Positions 6,868 through 14,622 of a DNA stretch of 16,153 nt are shown here, piece after piece. Under the pieces are notes generated by a model that was given only the letters and a program-made list of their open reading frames with translations, did no database searches and had not been told where the DNA came from. Each line of letters starts with the position of its first letter. Position 1 is the first letter of the stretch. Position numbers and translations under genes: made by a program. Source of the stretch: JBDIBB01 sp039812685 (lineage in GTDB: Bacteria; Acidobacteriota; Vicinamibacteria; Vicinamibacterales; JAFNAJ01); NCBI GenBank assembly GCA_039812685.1, contig JBDIBB010000087.1, positions 1-16,153 of the forward strand, in the 5' to 3' direction.

Positions 6868-8100
6868 TCAATGGACAGACGGGCGCAACGCCACCGGTGC
6901 CGGAACCCTGCCGTCACGAGACCCGCCGGCGTCTCCGCCGTCAACTTCCCCCAGCGCCACGAGCATCCACGCCAGCGACCAGCGCATGTAGGGAATACGG
7001 ATGGTGATACCCCGGAGCACGCGGTAGTAGAAGAACCCGCGCGGATCCCACATCCGACCCATCGCCCAGGCCAGCACCCGCCCTGCCAGCGCCGGGCCCT
7101 CGGGATCGAGCTCCCGGAACGCCGTCAGCGTGATGAGCCCCTGCGCCACACAGTGGATGTCGATCGGATAGGTCCGGTCGTGGAAGTACCGCGCCACGCC
7201 CTCCGCCGTGAAGAAGCGCGCGCGGTAGAACGCAAACCCGCGCCGCATCACATCGTCGAACTCGCCCGTCCCCAGGTCGCGCGCGATCGACCGCAGCGCG
7301 CACAGGTTGTAGCCGGTGTGGAAGCTGTCCACCCACTGCTGGGTCGCGCCCAGCCCGTAAGGCCAGGAACCGTCCGCCGCCTGGCAGCCTGCGGAGTACC
7401 GCGCCACGCGCAGCGCGGCGCCAACACCGCCACGCTCGCCCGTCACCCGCGCGAGCCGGCACAACAGCGCCGCGCCCAGCAGGTTGGCGTTGTGCACGGG
7501 CACACGGTTGTCCGGCCGCGGATAGGCGAAGGCAGCCCGCTCGCCATCACTCCAGAACAGATCGCTCGCCAGGTAGCGGCCGGCATCGGCAGCGGCCTGG
7601 AGACACGGCTCGCCCAGGCCAGCCTCCCACGCATCGAGCAACGCCTGCGCCGCAAACACGGTGGTCACGAGGTTCGGGCTCGACCTCGGCACCAGCTCCC
7701 TCCGGGTCTGCCACGGGAAGCTGTAACCCCAGCACCAGCGCTCCTGCGCCGGCGAGCGCAGCGACAGCAGCCGATCGGCAAGCCGCGCAGCCACCGCGCG
7801 GCTGGCGGCATCGCCCCCGACGGCCCGCTTCACGTAGAAACGCAGGAACAGCGCGGTGGCCTTCGGATCGTGCCGCGGCCGGACGCACAGCAGGGGCCGG
7901 AAGTCGACCGGGCTGCGCTTGAGCAGCTGGGTGAGCGCAATCCTCGCCAGGCGGCTCCGCGACAACGGCGTCCGCCCGAACCACTCGCTGTTGAGGGCGT
8001 CGTAGGGATCGAAGCCAGCCCAGTCGCGCTCCCGGCAGTAGGCCTCGAGCGCGTCGATCGCGGCAGCCACGCAGGCGGGCGGCACGCTACCGCCGGCCAT
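6868..8100 (-). CDS. unrecognised helical, probably toroidal (alpha/alpha) enzyme
   Basis: A 410-residue soluble protein I cannot assign to a characterised family. Alternating helical repeats and conserved-looking aromatic, histidine and aspartate motifs at loop positions suggest an (alpha/alpha) toroid like terpenoid cyclases, epimerases or polysaccharide lyases: RWCWGYSFPWQTR (121-133), PVHNANLLGA (201-210), DGSWPYG (243-249), DSFHTGYNL (258-266), YPIDIHCVAQ (311-320), GFFYYR (355-360) and IPYMRWSLAW (369-378). These residues would line one cavity, as in glycan-acting toroids, so a sugar epimerase, lyase or hydrolase role is conceivable. The ATG overlaps the end of the DUF354 gene by 14 bases and the stop lies three bases before the acyl-AMP ligase, so it is firmly inside the operon. 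The C-terminal 25 residues look disordered. Existence is certain; function is not known. Confidence 0.85.
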   Translation of the reverse strand: MAGGSVPPACVAAAIDALEAYCRERDWAGFDPYDALNSEWFGRTPLSRSRLARIALTQLLKRSPVDFRPLLCVRPRHDPKATALFLRFYVKRAVGGDAASRAVAARLADRLLSLRSPAQERWCWGYSFPWQTRRELVPRSSPNLVTTVFAAQALLDAWEAGLGEPCLQAAADAGRYLASDLFWSDGERAAFAYPRPDNRVPVHNANLLGAALLCRLARVTGERGGVGAALRVARYSAGCQAADGSWPYGLGATQQWVDSFHTGYNLCALRSIARDLGTGEFDDVMRRGFAFYRARFFTAEGVARYFHDRTYPIDIHCVAQGLITLTAFRELDPEGPALAGRVLAWAMGRMWDPRGFFYYRVLRGITIRIPYMRWSLAWMLVALGEVDGGDAGGSRDGRVPAPVALRPSVH

Positions 8101-9190
8101 CCACGAGGTCCATCAGCTCGTTGGCCGCCGCCAGGATCTGCCGCAACGCCGGACGATCGGAAGCGTCGACAGGAAGCTGCCTCGACCGCTTCTCCACACG
8201 CAACTGCTGCCGCACCTGCTCCCGGGTCTCGATCAGCACCAGCCGGCCCTGGTCGGCCAGCCAGCGATCCACCGCGCCAAGACGCCCGCGAAAGATGCTG
8301 TAGACCGGCACGCCCAGCGCCGCCGCCTCGCGGTTCATCGTCCCGCCGCCGCTGATCACCAGGTCCGACAGCCACACGAGGTTGAGGCCGTCCAGCGCAC
8401 GGCCCGGGATCACGATCTTCCGCTGCTCGCACAACGCCGGCCAGGCGCGCTCGACCGCGGCACGCTGGCTGTTGACGTTGCGCGGCAGGATCACCATCCG
8501 CACGCCCGGCATCGCGCCAAGGAACTCGACGACCTCCGCAAAGAGCGCCTCGGCCTCGGGGTTGTGGTAATGAGCCTCGGTGGCCGGGGGCCGGATCGTC
8601 ACCAGCACGTCGGCGTCGGAGATGCCGAGCTCGGCCAGCAACGCGGGATCGGGCCGGAACCCGGCGGCGTAAACGTCCTCCTTGAGCCCGCCGTAGTGGC
8701 GCAGCCCGTACCGGAACTCGTTCTCGAGGTGCCCGCCGGCAATGGCCTCCGGCGCGACGCCCATCGCAGGCCGGGTAAACGGGATGCGTTCGGCATGCTC
8801 GTAGTCGAACAGCAGCATGCTGGGCACGCGGATGAGCGAGGACACGATCACCAGCGAGCGGGAGCCGTGCGACATCGAGATGTCGGGCCGCTCGGGCATC
8901 ACCACCGGCAGCAACTGCAGCGCGCGCCACAGCGTGCCGCCCACCTTCATGGCGGCGTTGGCCCCGTAGTGACGCCCCACCTTCCGGTAGGCCAGCCCGT
9001 GGTAGTCGGCCAGGCTGCACACCTGGAACGCGTCGCGGGCGGTGACGAACACCGAGTGCCCCTGGCGCTCGAGCTCCCTGATAATCGGCAGGAAAAAGGG
9101 GACGTGCGGCGTGTTGTCGAGATCGATCCACACGCGCCGCGGCCTGGCGACGCGCTCCGCTTCGCCGGCCTCCTGCCCTGCCGGGTTCAT
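8087..9190 (-). CDS. DUF354 family glycosyltransferase-like protein
   Basis: A protein of the DUF354 family, predicted GT-B-fold proteins found in surface polysaccharide loci of archaea and bacteria; no biochemical activity is known to me. Signature elements: VWIDLDNTPHVPFFLPIIREL (20-40), VFVTARD (47-53), MSHGSR (106-111), VLVTIRPPATEAHYHN (195-210) and VISGGGTMNREAAALGVPVYS (278-298). The last resembles the nucleotide-sugar site of MurG/UDP-GlcNAc 2-epimerase-like enzymes. I chose ATG 9190 (367 residues) because GAGGTGA lies at a proper distance upstream and the conserved strand begins 20 residues later. GTG 9232 and ATG 9223 would add 14 or 11 poorly structured residues. It overlaps the toroid-like gene by 14 bases, hinting that the two products act together. 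Confidence 0.85.
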   Translation of the reverse strand: MNPAGQEAGEAERVARPRRVWIDLDNTPHVPFFLPIIRELERQGHSVFVTARDAFQVCSLADYHGLAYRKVGRHYGANAAMKVGGTLWRALQLLPVVMPERPDISMSHGSRSLVIVSSLIRVPSMLLFDYEHAERIPFTRPAMGVAPEAIAGGHLENEFRYGLRHYGGLKEDVYAAGFRPDPALLAELGISDADVLVTIRPPATEAHYHNPEAEALFAEVVEFLGAMPGVRMVILPRNVNSQRAAVERAWPALCEQRKIVIPGRALDGLNLVWLSDLVISGGGTMNREAAALGVPVYSIFRGRLGAVDRWLADQGRLVLIETREQVRQQLRVEKRSRQLPVDASDRPALRQILAAANELMDLVDGRR

Positions 9191-9194
9191 TCCA

Positions 9195-9201
9195 TCACCT
9201 C
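9195..9201 (-). promoter_or_regulatory. ribosome binding site deciding the DUF354 start
   Basis: GAGGTGA on the coding strand ends four bases before ATG 9190 (GAGG core seven bases away). The two upstream start candidates at 9223 and 9232 have no comparable spacing, so this site favours the shorter protein. Confidence 0.55.
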
Positions 9202-9268
9202 GGCCTGACGCCCCGTCAGACATGGGCCTCACGCCCGCTCAACGCAACCTCGCTCCCTGCCCGGCCGG

Positions 9269-10462
9269 CTACCGTACCACACGCGCGCCGGCAAACGCCT
9301 CGACGCCCGCCGCCACCCTCTGCTGCTGCGCCTCCGTCAGCCCCGGGAACATCGGCAGCGACAGGATCTCGCCCGCCACGCGCTCGGTGACAGGCAGCGC
9401 GCCGGGCGCATACCCCCAGCCGCGATAGCAGTTCTGCAGGTGCAGCGGCATGGGATAGTGCAGGCCGGTCGACACGCCCCGCGCCTTGAGGTGGTCGCCC
9501 AACCCGTCCCGATCGGCGTGCCGGATCACGTAGAGATGATAGACCGACTTCGAACGCTCCGGCTCGTGCGGCAGCGTCACGCCCGGCACACCCGACAGCA
9601 ACTCGGCGTAACGCGCCGCGGCCTCGCGCCGCTGCTGGTTCCACGACTCCAGCCGTCGCAGCTTCACCCGCAGGAACGCGGCCTGGATGGCGTCCAGTCG
9701 CCCGTTGTACCCCTCCAGGTCGTGATAGTACTTCCGCGCCTGCCCATGCTCGCGCAGCATCCGCACGGTCTTCGCCACCTGCTCGTCATCGGTCGTCACG
9801 GCCCCGCCCTCGCCCAGCGCCCCCAGGTTCTTGCCCGGATAGAAGCTGAACGCCGCCGCCCGGCCGAACACGCCGGCACGACGCCAGGCGCCGTCCCCGG
9901 AGCGATACCCGGCGCCGTGCGCCTGGCAGGCATCCTCCACCACCACGAGGCCGTACCGGCTCGCCACCTCGAGGATCGCGTCCATATCGGCCACCTGGCC
10001 GTACAGGTGCACCGGGCACACGGCCTTGATGGGCTTCCCCCACCGCTGGCCCAGCGGCCGGCCGGTCGTGCGGTCCGTCGGGCACGCGGCGAGGTAGTCG
10101 GCCAGCTTCGACGGGCACATGCAGCAGGTGCGCTCGTCGATGTCCACGAACTCGGTGACGGCGCCGGCCTGGCTGATGGCCTCCACCGTCGCGATGAAGG
10201 TGTGCGACACAGTCACCACCGCGTCGCCCGGCCCCACGCCCGACGCCATCAGCGCGAAGCGATCGGCGTCGGTGCCGTTGGCCACGCCGACGCAGTACTT
10301 CGCCCCGCAGAAGGCGGCAAACTCCTGCTCGAACGCCTCCACCTCGGGCCCGCCGACGAACGCCGCCGATCGCACGGCCGCGCGGAAGGCCTGCACGAAC
10401 TCCTCCTCGAGTTCGCGGTGAGGCGTGACGAGATCGAGAAACGGAACGGAATCGCTGGACAT
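9269..10462 (-). CDS. DegT/DnrJ/EryC1/StrS sugar aminotransferase (WlbC/WbpE-like)
   Basis: A 397-residue PLP-dependent aminotransferase acting on keto-sugar nucleotides. Family marks: VPFLDL near the start (6-11), VGVANGTDA (58-66), VTVSHTFIAT (83-92), PVHLYGQVADMD (150-161), VVVEDACQAHGA (173-184) with the PLP-contacting D177, and SFYPGKNLGALGEGG (206-220) with the Schiff-base lysine K211. The later GYNGRLDAIQAA (251-262) and GLHYPMPLHLQ (333-343) are also standard. Together with the dehydrogenase at 13058-14128 and the N-acetyltransferase at 14125-14622 it would complete a 3-amino sugar route like WlbA-WlbC-WlbB or WbpB-WbpE-WbpD, although it lies about 2.6 kb downstream of them. An extra loop (about 125-145) and a cysteine cluster (CCMC, 113-116) are minor oddities. 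The exact sugar is not determined. Confidence 0.92.
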   Translation of the reverse strand: MSSDSVPFLDLVTPHRELEEEFVQAFRAAVRSAAFVGGPEVEAFEQEFAAFCGAKYCVGVANGTDADRFALMASGVGPGDAVVTVSHTFIATVEAISQAGAVTEFVDIDERTCCMCPSKLADYLAACPTDRTTGRPLGQRWGKPIKAVCPVHLYGQVADMDAILEVASRYGLVVVEDACQAHGAGYRSGDGAWRRAGVFGRAAAFSFYPGKNLGALGEGGAVTTDDEQVAKTVRMLREHGQARKYYHDLEGYNGRLDAIQAAFLRVKLRRLESWNQQRREAAARYAELLSGVPGVTLPHEPERSKSVYHLYVIRHADRDGLGDHLKARGVSTGLHYPMPLHLQNCYRGWGYAPGALPVTERVAGEILSLPMFPGLTEAQQQRVAAGVEAFAGARVVR

Positions 10463-10531
10463 GATGACGACTCGCGGGATCGGACGCGCCCGTGACAGTG
10501 GCGCGAGCGGCGGCCGGGCGCGGGACGCCGC

Positions 10532-11560
10532 TCAGGCAAAGTGCCGGTACAGCAGCCGCCCCGCAAAGACCAGCGCTGGGTCGGGGAGTCGCGCAAACAC
10601 GGCGTGCGCCATTCGCTCGGCCAACCCCCTCCGCGCTCGCGCCGGCGCCGCCGGATGCCGGTAGTAGACGAGCGTCGAGCGCCGGGCGCCAAGGTGATCC
10701 TTGAACGCGATCAACCCCGGCTGGTCAAGATCCGAGCGGCCGAGGTCGAGCGTCACGCGCCCTCCCTCCTTTGCCCACTGAATCGCCTGCCAGAACAAGA
10801 ACGGCATCCCGCCCAGCGGGTGACGCGACGCATCGGACCCGCCGTACTTGTAGACGAGCGCCCCCGGCGACGAGAGGGTGAGAATCGCGGCGACGGCCCG
10901 GCCGTCCTTCGACGCCACGTGGATCGCAAGCGCGTCACCCACGCAGGCCGCCAGATTCCGGAACCACGCCACGGGCGGCGGCGGCACGCCGTGCCTGCGG
11001 CGGGTGGCCGTCAGCAATCGATAGAAAACGGCGAGCAGCTCGTCCGAATTGCCACGCTCGTAGCGAAGGGCTTCCCTCTCCGCCCGGCGAATGGCCCGTC
11101 GCGTGGACGATGGGTGAAAGACCTGGAAGATTTCGCCGGGCGACGCCGACAGGTCGAGCGTGTGGAGCACGTACTCGGCGCCGCGCGTCATGCCAGGCAC
11201 GTCGGGGCCATCGGGCGGCCGCGCCTCGACGCTTCGGGCCCGCCCCGCGGCCACCTCGCCGACGAGGTGCGCGGCGAGGACCTCGAGCCGCGATCCATCC
11301 GGCACGAGCGGCGCGCAGTGGTCGCTGAAGGGCAGCGACACGAGGCGGTCGCCGCGCAGGCCGCCGACGATGCAGAACGGCAGCGCGTCGTCCAGCGGGG
11401 CATCGGGCGGGCTCGTCGTCACCGCGCGCGGCTGGAAACCGTACGTGCGCCACAGCGCCTCGAGCCAGCCGCGCGAGTGGAACACCGACGCCAGCGGGTG
11501 GCGCGCCACGAAGCCGGGCCATCGCTCGTCGCGCAGCGGATCAAGCGTCCACGCGCGCAC
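10532..11560 (-). CDS. FemAB/GNAT-like acyltransferase, second copy
   Basis: A 342-residue FemAB-like protein. N-terminal features ASVFHSRGWLEAL (24-36) and LPFSDHCAPLV (76-86) are typical of exopolysaccharide-associated FemAB proteins. The middle has SSTRRAIRRAEREAL (151-165), and the C-terminal core has LVYKYGGSDASRHPLGGMPFL (235-255), TLDLGRSD (270-277) and GLIAFKDHLGA (282-292). GTG 11560 is chosen because GGGAG sits six bases upstream and the protein then begins directly with the family start; a longer frame to 11677 adds only an arginine-rich, low-complexity stretch lying over the preceding gene. With this start it overlaps the upstream deacetylase by 20 bases. It is distant from the FemAB-like protein at 149-1171 but has the same partner type, so it probably modifies the same or a related glycan. 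Cytoplasmic; substrate unknown. Confidence 0.8.
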   Translation of the reverse strand: MRAWTLDPLRDERWPGFVARHPLASVFHSRGWLEALWRTYGFQPRAVTTSPPDAPLDDALPFCIVGGLRGDRLVSLPFSDHCAPLVPDGSRLEVLAAHLVGEVAAGRARSVEARPPDGPDVPGMTRGAEYVLHTLDLSASPGEIFQVFHPSSTRRAIRRAEREALRYERGNSDELLAVFYRLLTATRRRHGVPPPPVAWFRNLAACVGDALAIHVASKDGRAVAAILTLSSPGALVYKYGGSDASRHPLGGMPFLFWQAIQWAKEGGRVTLDLGRSDLDQPGLIAFKDHLGARRSTLVYYRHPAAPARARRGLAERMAHAVFARLPDPALVFAGRLLYRHFA

Positions 11561-12914
11561 GCGAGGCTCCCGCCGCGGCGGCCTCCACCTCGAAGACCAC
11601 GCCGCCGTCGTCGAGCCGCGCCCAGGCCAGCCGCGCGCGCTCGCTGCCCGCGCCCTCGATGCGCCAGCCGTCGTCATCGGGCACCACGCGCATCGTGTGC
11701 CGCAGCCGCCACCACCGCTCCACGTCGCCCGGCAGCGCCACCCACACCCCGCGCGACTCGCGCAGGCCGGCCACCAGCTCCAGCAACTGCCGATACACAG
11801 CCCCGGCGCGATGCTCCCGCAGGTAGTCCGGGTGCGCGATGAAGCTGATCAGCCCGTTGACGCCGAGGATCATCCCGATCTGCCGCTGCCACAGCTCCGT
11901 CGAGTATTCGCCCAGCAGGTGGAACACGTGGTAGTCCTGCGCGGTGGTGAGCGGCAGCTCGAGCACGTGCCCCACGAAGTAGGGCATCACCGTGCAGCAC
12001 CCGCCGCGCTGCGGCTCGAGGTGCGCCACGCTGGGCACCGACATGTCGTAGTCGAACGCCAGCGCGTCGAACCATTCCTGGCGCCGGTACATCGCGCCCG
12101 AACGGAACCCCCGGCACCCGAACTCGCGCGCGTAGGCGTTGATGCGCGCCATGCGCTCCAGAAACAGCTCGCGGTGCTGGTAGAGGCGGCCGTCGTGGTT
12201 GAGATCGTGGAGGTTCACCTCGAACCCGCGATCCCGGAACCTTCGCACCAGGTCCTGCGACAGCCGGCTGCGCTCCTCCGGCACGATCTGGAACGACGAC
12301 TTCACGCCCGCCGCATCGTCGATGTCCATGAGGCGATCGCAGAAGGCCAGGCCCGCCTGCCCTTCCACGTCGTGGGTCATCATGGCGCACGCCGGGGCGC
12401 CCTCGGGCCAGAACCACACGAACGGCAGCCGGGCGCCTGGTTGTGCCGCCAGCACCATGGCCAGCACCTGTCGCATCAGCACGTCCACCGACGCGTCGAC
12501 GGGCCATCCGGGAAACGGGATGCGATCCCAGCGGCCGAATCCGAGCCGCTGCAGATGCTTCCGGACACCGGGGGGAAGCACCGGCCGCAGACCGTAGTAG
12601 GCGTTGCGCACGACGGCCGAATCGAGCAGGCTCGCCAGCAGCCCGTTGTGCGGCTTGCGGTAGCGTTCCTCGCGGAGGCTCGCCGTCACCTCACCGAGAT
12701 CGAAGGGCAGCGACAGACGCCCGGCGGCGGCCCGAACCGCCGGCGACACATCCGGCGGCGGACGGCCGTCCATCTCGGGGAAGGGCGGCACCGCGACCTG
12801 CCGGCCGTAGCACACGGCGTCGCCGACCCGGAAGAACCCCGGCTCTGCCGGCAGATCCGGTGCCGGGTCGACGCCGCACGCCTCCGCGGGACAACGGAAA
12901 TAGTCGTGGAGCAA
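11541..12914 (-). CDS. polysaccharide deacetylase (NodB-like), second, long form
   Basis: A deacetylase of about 457 residues with an N-terminal extension before the NodB-like domain. Catalytic motifs: CAMMTHDVEG (176-185; motif 1), VNLHDLNHDGRLY (233-245; HxxxH metal site), GFRSGAMYR (269-277; motif 3) and FIAHPDYL (358-365; motif 5 histidine), so it is probably active. The N-terminal 170 residues (HDYFRCPAEACG, FFRVGDAVCYGR, RYRKPHNGLL) are conserved-looking but I do not know a function for them. After 400 a small beta-rich tail follows. The start is uncertain: there is no ATG or GTG upstream in frame until deep inside the preceding gene, so TTG 12914 is taken, with weak ribosome binding sequence; CTG 12926 has a GGGA at better spacing. 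The reading frame stays open further upstream by chance. It pairs with the overlapping FemAB-like gene. Confidence 0.8.
   Translation of the reverse strand: MLHDYFRCPAEACGVDPAPDLPAEPGFFRVGDAVCYGRQVAVPPFPEMDGRPPPDVSPAVRAAAGRLSLPFDLGEVTASLREERYRKPHNGLLASLLDSAVVRNAYYGLRPVLPPGVRKHLQRLGFGRWDRIPFPGWPVDASVDVLMRQVLAMVLAAQPGARLPFVWFWPEGAPACAMMTHDVEGQAGLAFCDRLMDIDDAAGVKSSFQIVPEERSRLSQDLVRRFRDRGFEVNLHDLNHDGRLYQHRELFLERMARINAYAREFGCRGFRSGAMYRRQEWFDALAFDYDMSVPSVAHLEPQRGGCCTVMPYFVGHVLELPLTTAQDYHVFHLLGEYSTELWQRQIGMILGVNGLISFIAHPDYLREHRAGAVYRQLLELVAGLRESRGVWVALPGDVERWWRLRHTMRVVPDDDGWRIEGAGSERARLAWARLDDGGVVFEVEAAAAGASRARVDA
11567..11571 (-). promoter_or_regulatory. ribosome binding site deciding the second FemAB start
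   Basis: GGGAG on the coding strand lies six bases before GTG 11560, inside the last codons of the upstream deacetylase gene. It supports a 342-residue product over the longer open frame beginning at 11677. Confidence 0.5.
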
Positions 12915-13057
12915 GCTGAACGCCAGGACGAGTCCCGCTGGCCCGATGTGGGCAGGGGCTCCGGGGGGCGCGATGGTTTCCAGGGCCTCCGGACGCGATC
13001 TCCCTCGGCAGGAGGCACGGGTCCCGGCGGCAACAGCCCCGCGAGGGGGCGCGGCGC

Positions 13058-14128
13058 TCAGGCGATGGGCACCAGGCGGCCGCGGTCGGCGAGCGACTGC
13101 TCGGCGGCCTCGAGCAGCTTCACCACGCGCAGGCCGGAGACGCCGTCGTTGAAGGGCACCTTGTCGTTCAGCACGCAGTCGACGAAGTAGCCCAGTTCGG
13201 CCTTCAGCGCCTCGGTCTGATCCACCTTCGGCGCCCACACGTCGCCCGATCGGTAGCTGACGAGCAGCTGGTGCACGCCCTCGGCGTTCTCGATGTCGAC
13301 GCCCTTGTCGTACACCTTGATCTTCTCGTCGGCCTCGAGGTCGTTCCACACCAGCATCTTGTCGCGGCCGCCGATCAGCGTCATCCGGATCTTCACGGGC
13401 GACAGCCAGTTCACGTTCACGTGCGCGATCACGTTGCCGGGGAAGTACACCGTGAGGAAGGCCATGTCGGCCAGGCCGTTGAGGTGCTTCGCGCCGGTGG
13501 CGACCACCGCCTCGGGCCTGTCGGCGATCACGTGATCCATGATCGACAGGTCGTGCGGCGCGAGATCCCAGATCACGCTCACGTCGTGCTGGAAGAGGCC
13601 GAGGTTCACGCGGGTGGAGTCGAAGTAGTAGAGCGGGCCGAGCACGCCCTGGTCCACCAGCTGGCGGATCTTGCGCACGGCCCCGGTGAAGAGGAACGTG
13701 TGATCCACCATGATCTTCAGGTTCTTCCGCTCGGCCAGCTCCACCAGCTCCTCGGCCTGGCGCACGGTGGAGGTGAACGGCTTCTCGAGGAACACGTGCT
13801 TGCCGTTCTCGAGGGCCTGCTTCGCGAGCTCGAAGTGGGTCCACACCGGCGTGACGATGGCGACCGCGTCGACGTCGGGCGACGCCACCACGCCGGCGGG
13901 GTCGGCGGTCATCGTCAGGGCGGGATAGATCTTCGCGGCCCTGGCCAGCGCCTTCTCGCTCCGGTCGCACAGCGAGACGACGCGGCACGAGTCGAGCGCG
14001 TGCAGGTTGCGCACGACGTTGGGGCCCCAGTAGCCGTAGCCCACCACGCCCACCCTGAGCTGGCCCGCCCGCGGCGGCGCCTGCGTGGCGGCCACCGGTT
14101 GATCCAGCACCTGGTTGCGGGTCGTCAT
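13058..14128 (-). CDS. Gfo/Idh/MocA family sugar-nucleotide dehydrogenase (WlbA/WbpB-like)
   Basis: A 356-residue NAD(P)-dependent oxidoreductase. The Rossmann motif is VGVVGYGYWGPNVVRN (26-41), with the acidic residue ending strand two in VSLCDRS (51-57). The family signature FLEKPFTS (113-120) gives the catalytic lysine K116, and WDLAPHDLSIMDHV (187-200) supplies the catalytic H192 in the DxxxHD arrangement. The C-terminal beta sheet (AHVNVNWLSPVKIRMTLIGG) is typical. In the Wlb and Wbp pathways the homologous enzyme oxidises C3 of UDP-GlcNAcA to allow amination. Here the N-acetyltransferase gene overlaps its start by four bases (ATGA) and a DegT aminotransferase lies downstream, supporting that kind of step. 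The first 22 residues are a variable leader. Myo-inositol or other sugar dehydrogenation cannot be excluded by sequence alone. Confidence 0.92.
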   Translation of the reverse strand: MTTRNQVLDQPVAATQAPPRAGQLRVGVVGYGYWGPNVVRNLHALDSCRVVSLCDRSEKALARAAKIYPALTMTADPAGVVASPDVDAVAIVTPVWTHFELAKQALENGKHVFLEKPFTSTVRQAEELVELAERKNLKIMVDHTFLFTGAVRKIRQLVDQGVLGPLYYFDSTRVNLGLFQHDVSVIWDLAPHDLSIMDHVIADRPEAVVATGAKHLNGLADMAFLTVYFPGNVIAHVNVNWLSPVKIRMTLIGGRDKMLVWNDLEADEKIKVYDKGVDIENAEGVHQLLVSYRSGDVWAPKVDQTEALKAELGYFVDCVLNDKVPFNDGVSGLRVVKLLEAAEQSLADRGRLVPIA

Positions 14129-14622
14129 CGTGTCCCGGTCTTCCTGTCGCCCACCCGGCGCAGCGCGCGCGCGGGGTTGCCGGCGACGATGGTGTCGGGC
14201 GGCACGTCGCGGGTGACGACGCTGCCGGCGCCGACGATGGCACGCTCGCCGATGGTGATCTTCGAGAGAATCGTGGCGCCAGAGCCGATCGACGCGCCGC
14301 GCTTCACCACCGTCGGCTCCACCATCCAGTCGGCCTCGGTCTGCAGGCCGCCGCCCTCGACGGTGGCGCGCGGGTAGGTGTCGTTGATGAACGCCACGCC
14401 GTGGCCGACGAAGACGTCGTCCTCGATGGTGACGCCCTCGCAGATGAAGGTGTGGCTCGAGATCTTGCAGCGGCGGCCGATCTTCGCGTTCTTCTGGATC
14501 TCGACGAAGGCGCCCACCTTCGTCTCGTCGCCCACCTCGCAGCCGTACATGTTGATGAACTGCGCGAGGCGGACGTCGCGGCCGAGCCTGACGTCAGGGG
14601 CGATGCAGAGGTACTTCTCCAT
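14125..14622 (-). CDS. hexapeptide-repeat N-acetyltransferase (WlbB/WbpD-like)
   Basis: A 165-residue left-handed beta-helix acyltransferase. Repeats of the [LIV]GxxxX type run through most of the protein (VRLGRDVRLAQFINMYG, KVGAFVEIQKNAKIGRRCKI, VTIEDDVFVGHGVAF, ASIGSGATILSKITIGERAIVG). FINDTYPRA (78-86) is close to the FTNDxYPRA loop of WlbB/WbpD enzymes that N-acetylate the 3-amino group of UDP-sugars using acetyl-CoA. GAGSVVTRDVPPDTIVAGNPAR near the end is the usual closing segment. The start ATG at 14622 shares one base with the stop of the sugar transferase gene (TGATG), and the end overlaps the dehydrogenase start (ATGA), so three genes are tightly coupled. A much longer open frame upstream in this register is only an antiparallel-type shadow over the sugar transferase and is not part of the gene. 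Confidence 0.9.
   Translation of the reverse strand: MEKYLCIAPDVRLGRDVRLAQFINMYGCEVGDETKVGAFVEIQKNAKIGRRCKISSHTFICEGVTIEDDVFVGHGVAFINDTYPRATVEGGGLQTEADWMVEPTVVKRGASIGSGATILSKITIGERAIVGAGSVVTRDVPPDTIVAGNPARALRRVGDRKTGTR

Noticed and set aside
6295..8355. 686-codon plus-strand open frame
   Set aside because: Antisense to the acyl-AMP ligase, toroid-like and DUF354 genes, with composition dominated by R, P, A and H and no motif.
13036..13050. GCCCC/GGGGC stem just after the dehydrogenase stop as a terminator
   Set aside because: Only five base pairs and no T-run on either strand; the same-strand genes continue, so termination here is not supported.
11160..13190. 676-codon plus-strand open frame
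   Set aside because: It lies antisense to three recognised genes (FemAB, deacetylase, dehydrogenase end), has low-complexity composition and no recognisable domain; long antisense frames are expected at this GC content.
11541..14243. A 900-codon open frame on the minus strand that looks like one large protein ending in a deacetylase
   Set aside because: Its first half runs in a different register over the Gfo/Idh/MocA gene and is arginine, alanine and glycine-rich with no family motifs; only the part after about 12926 is protein-like.
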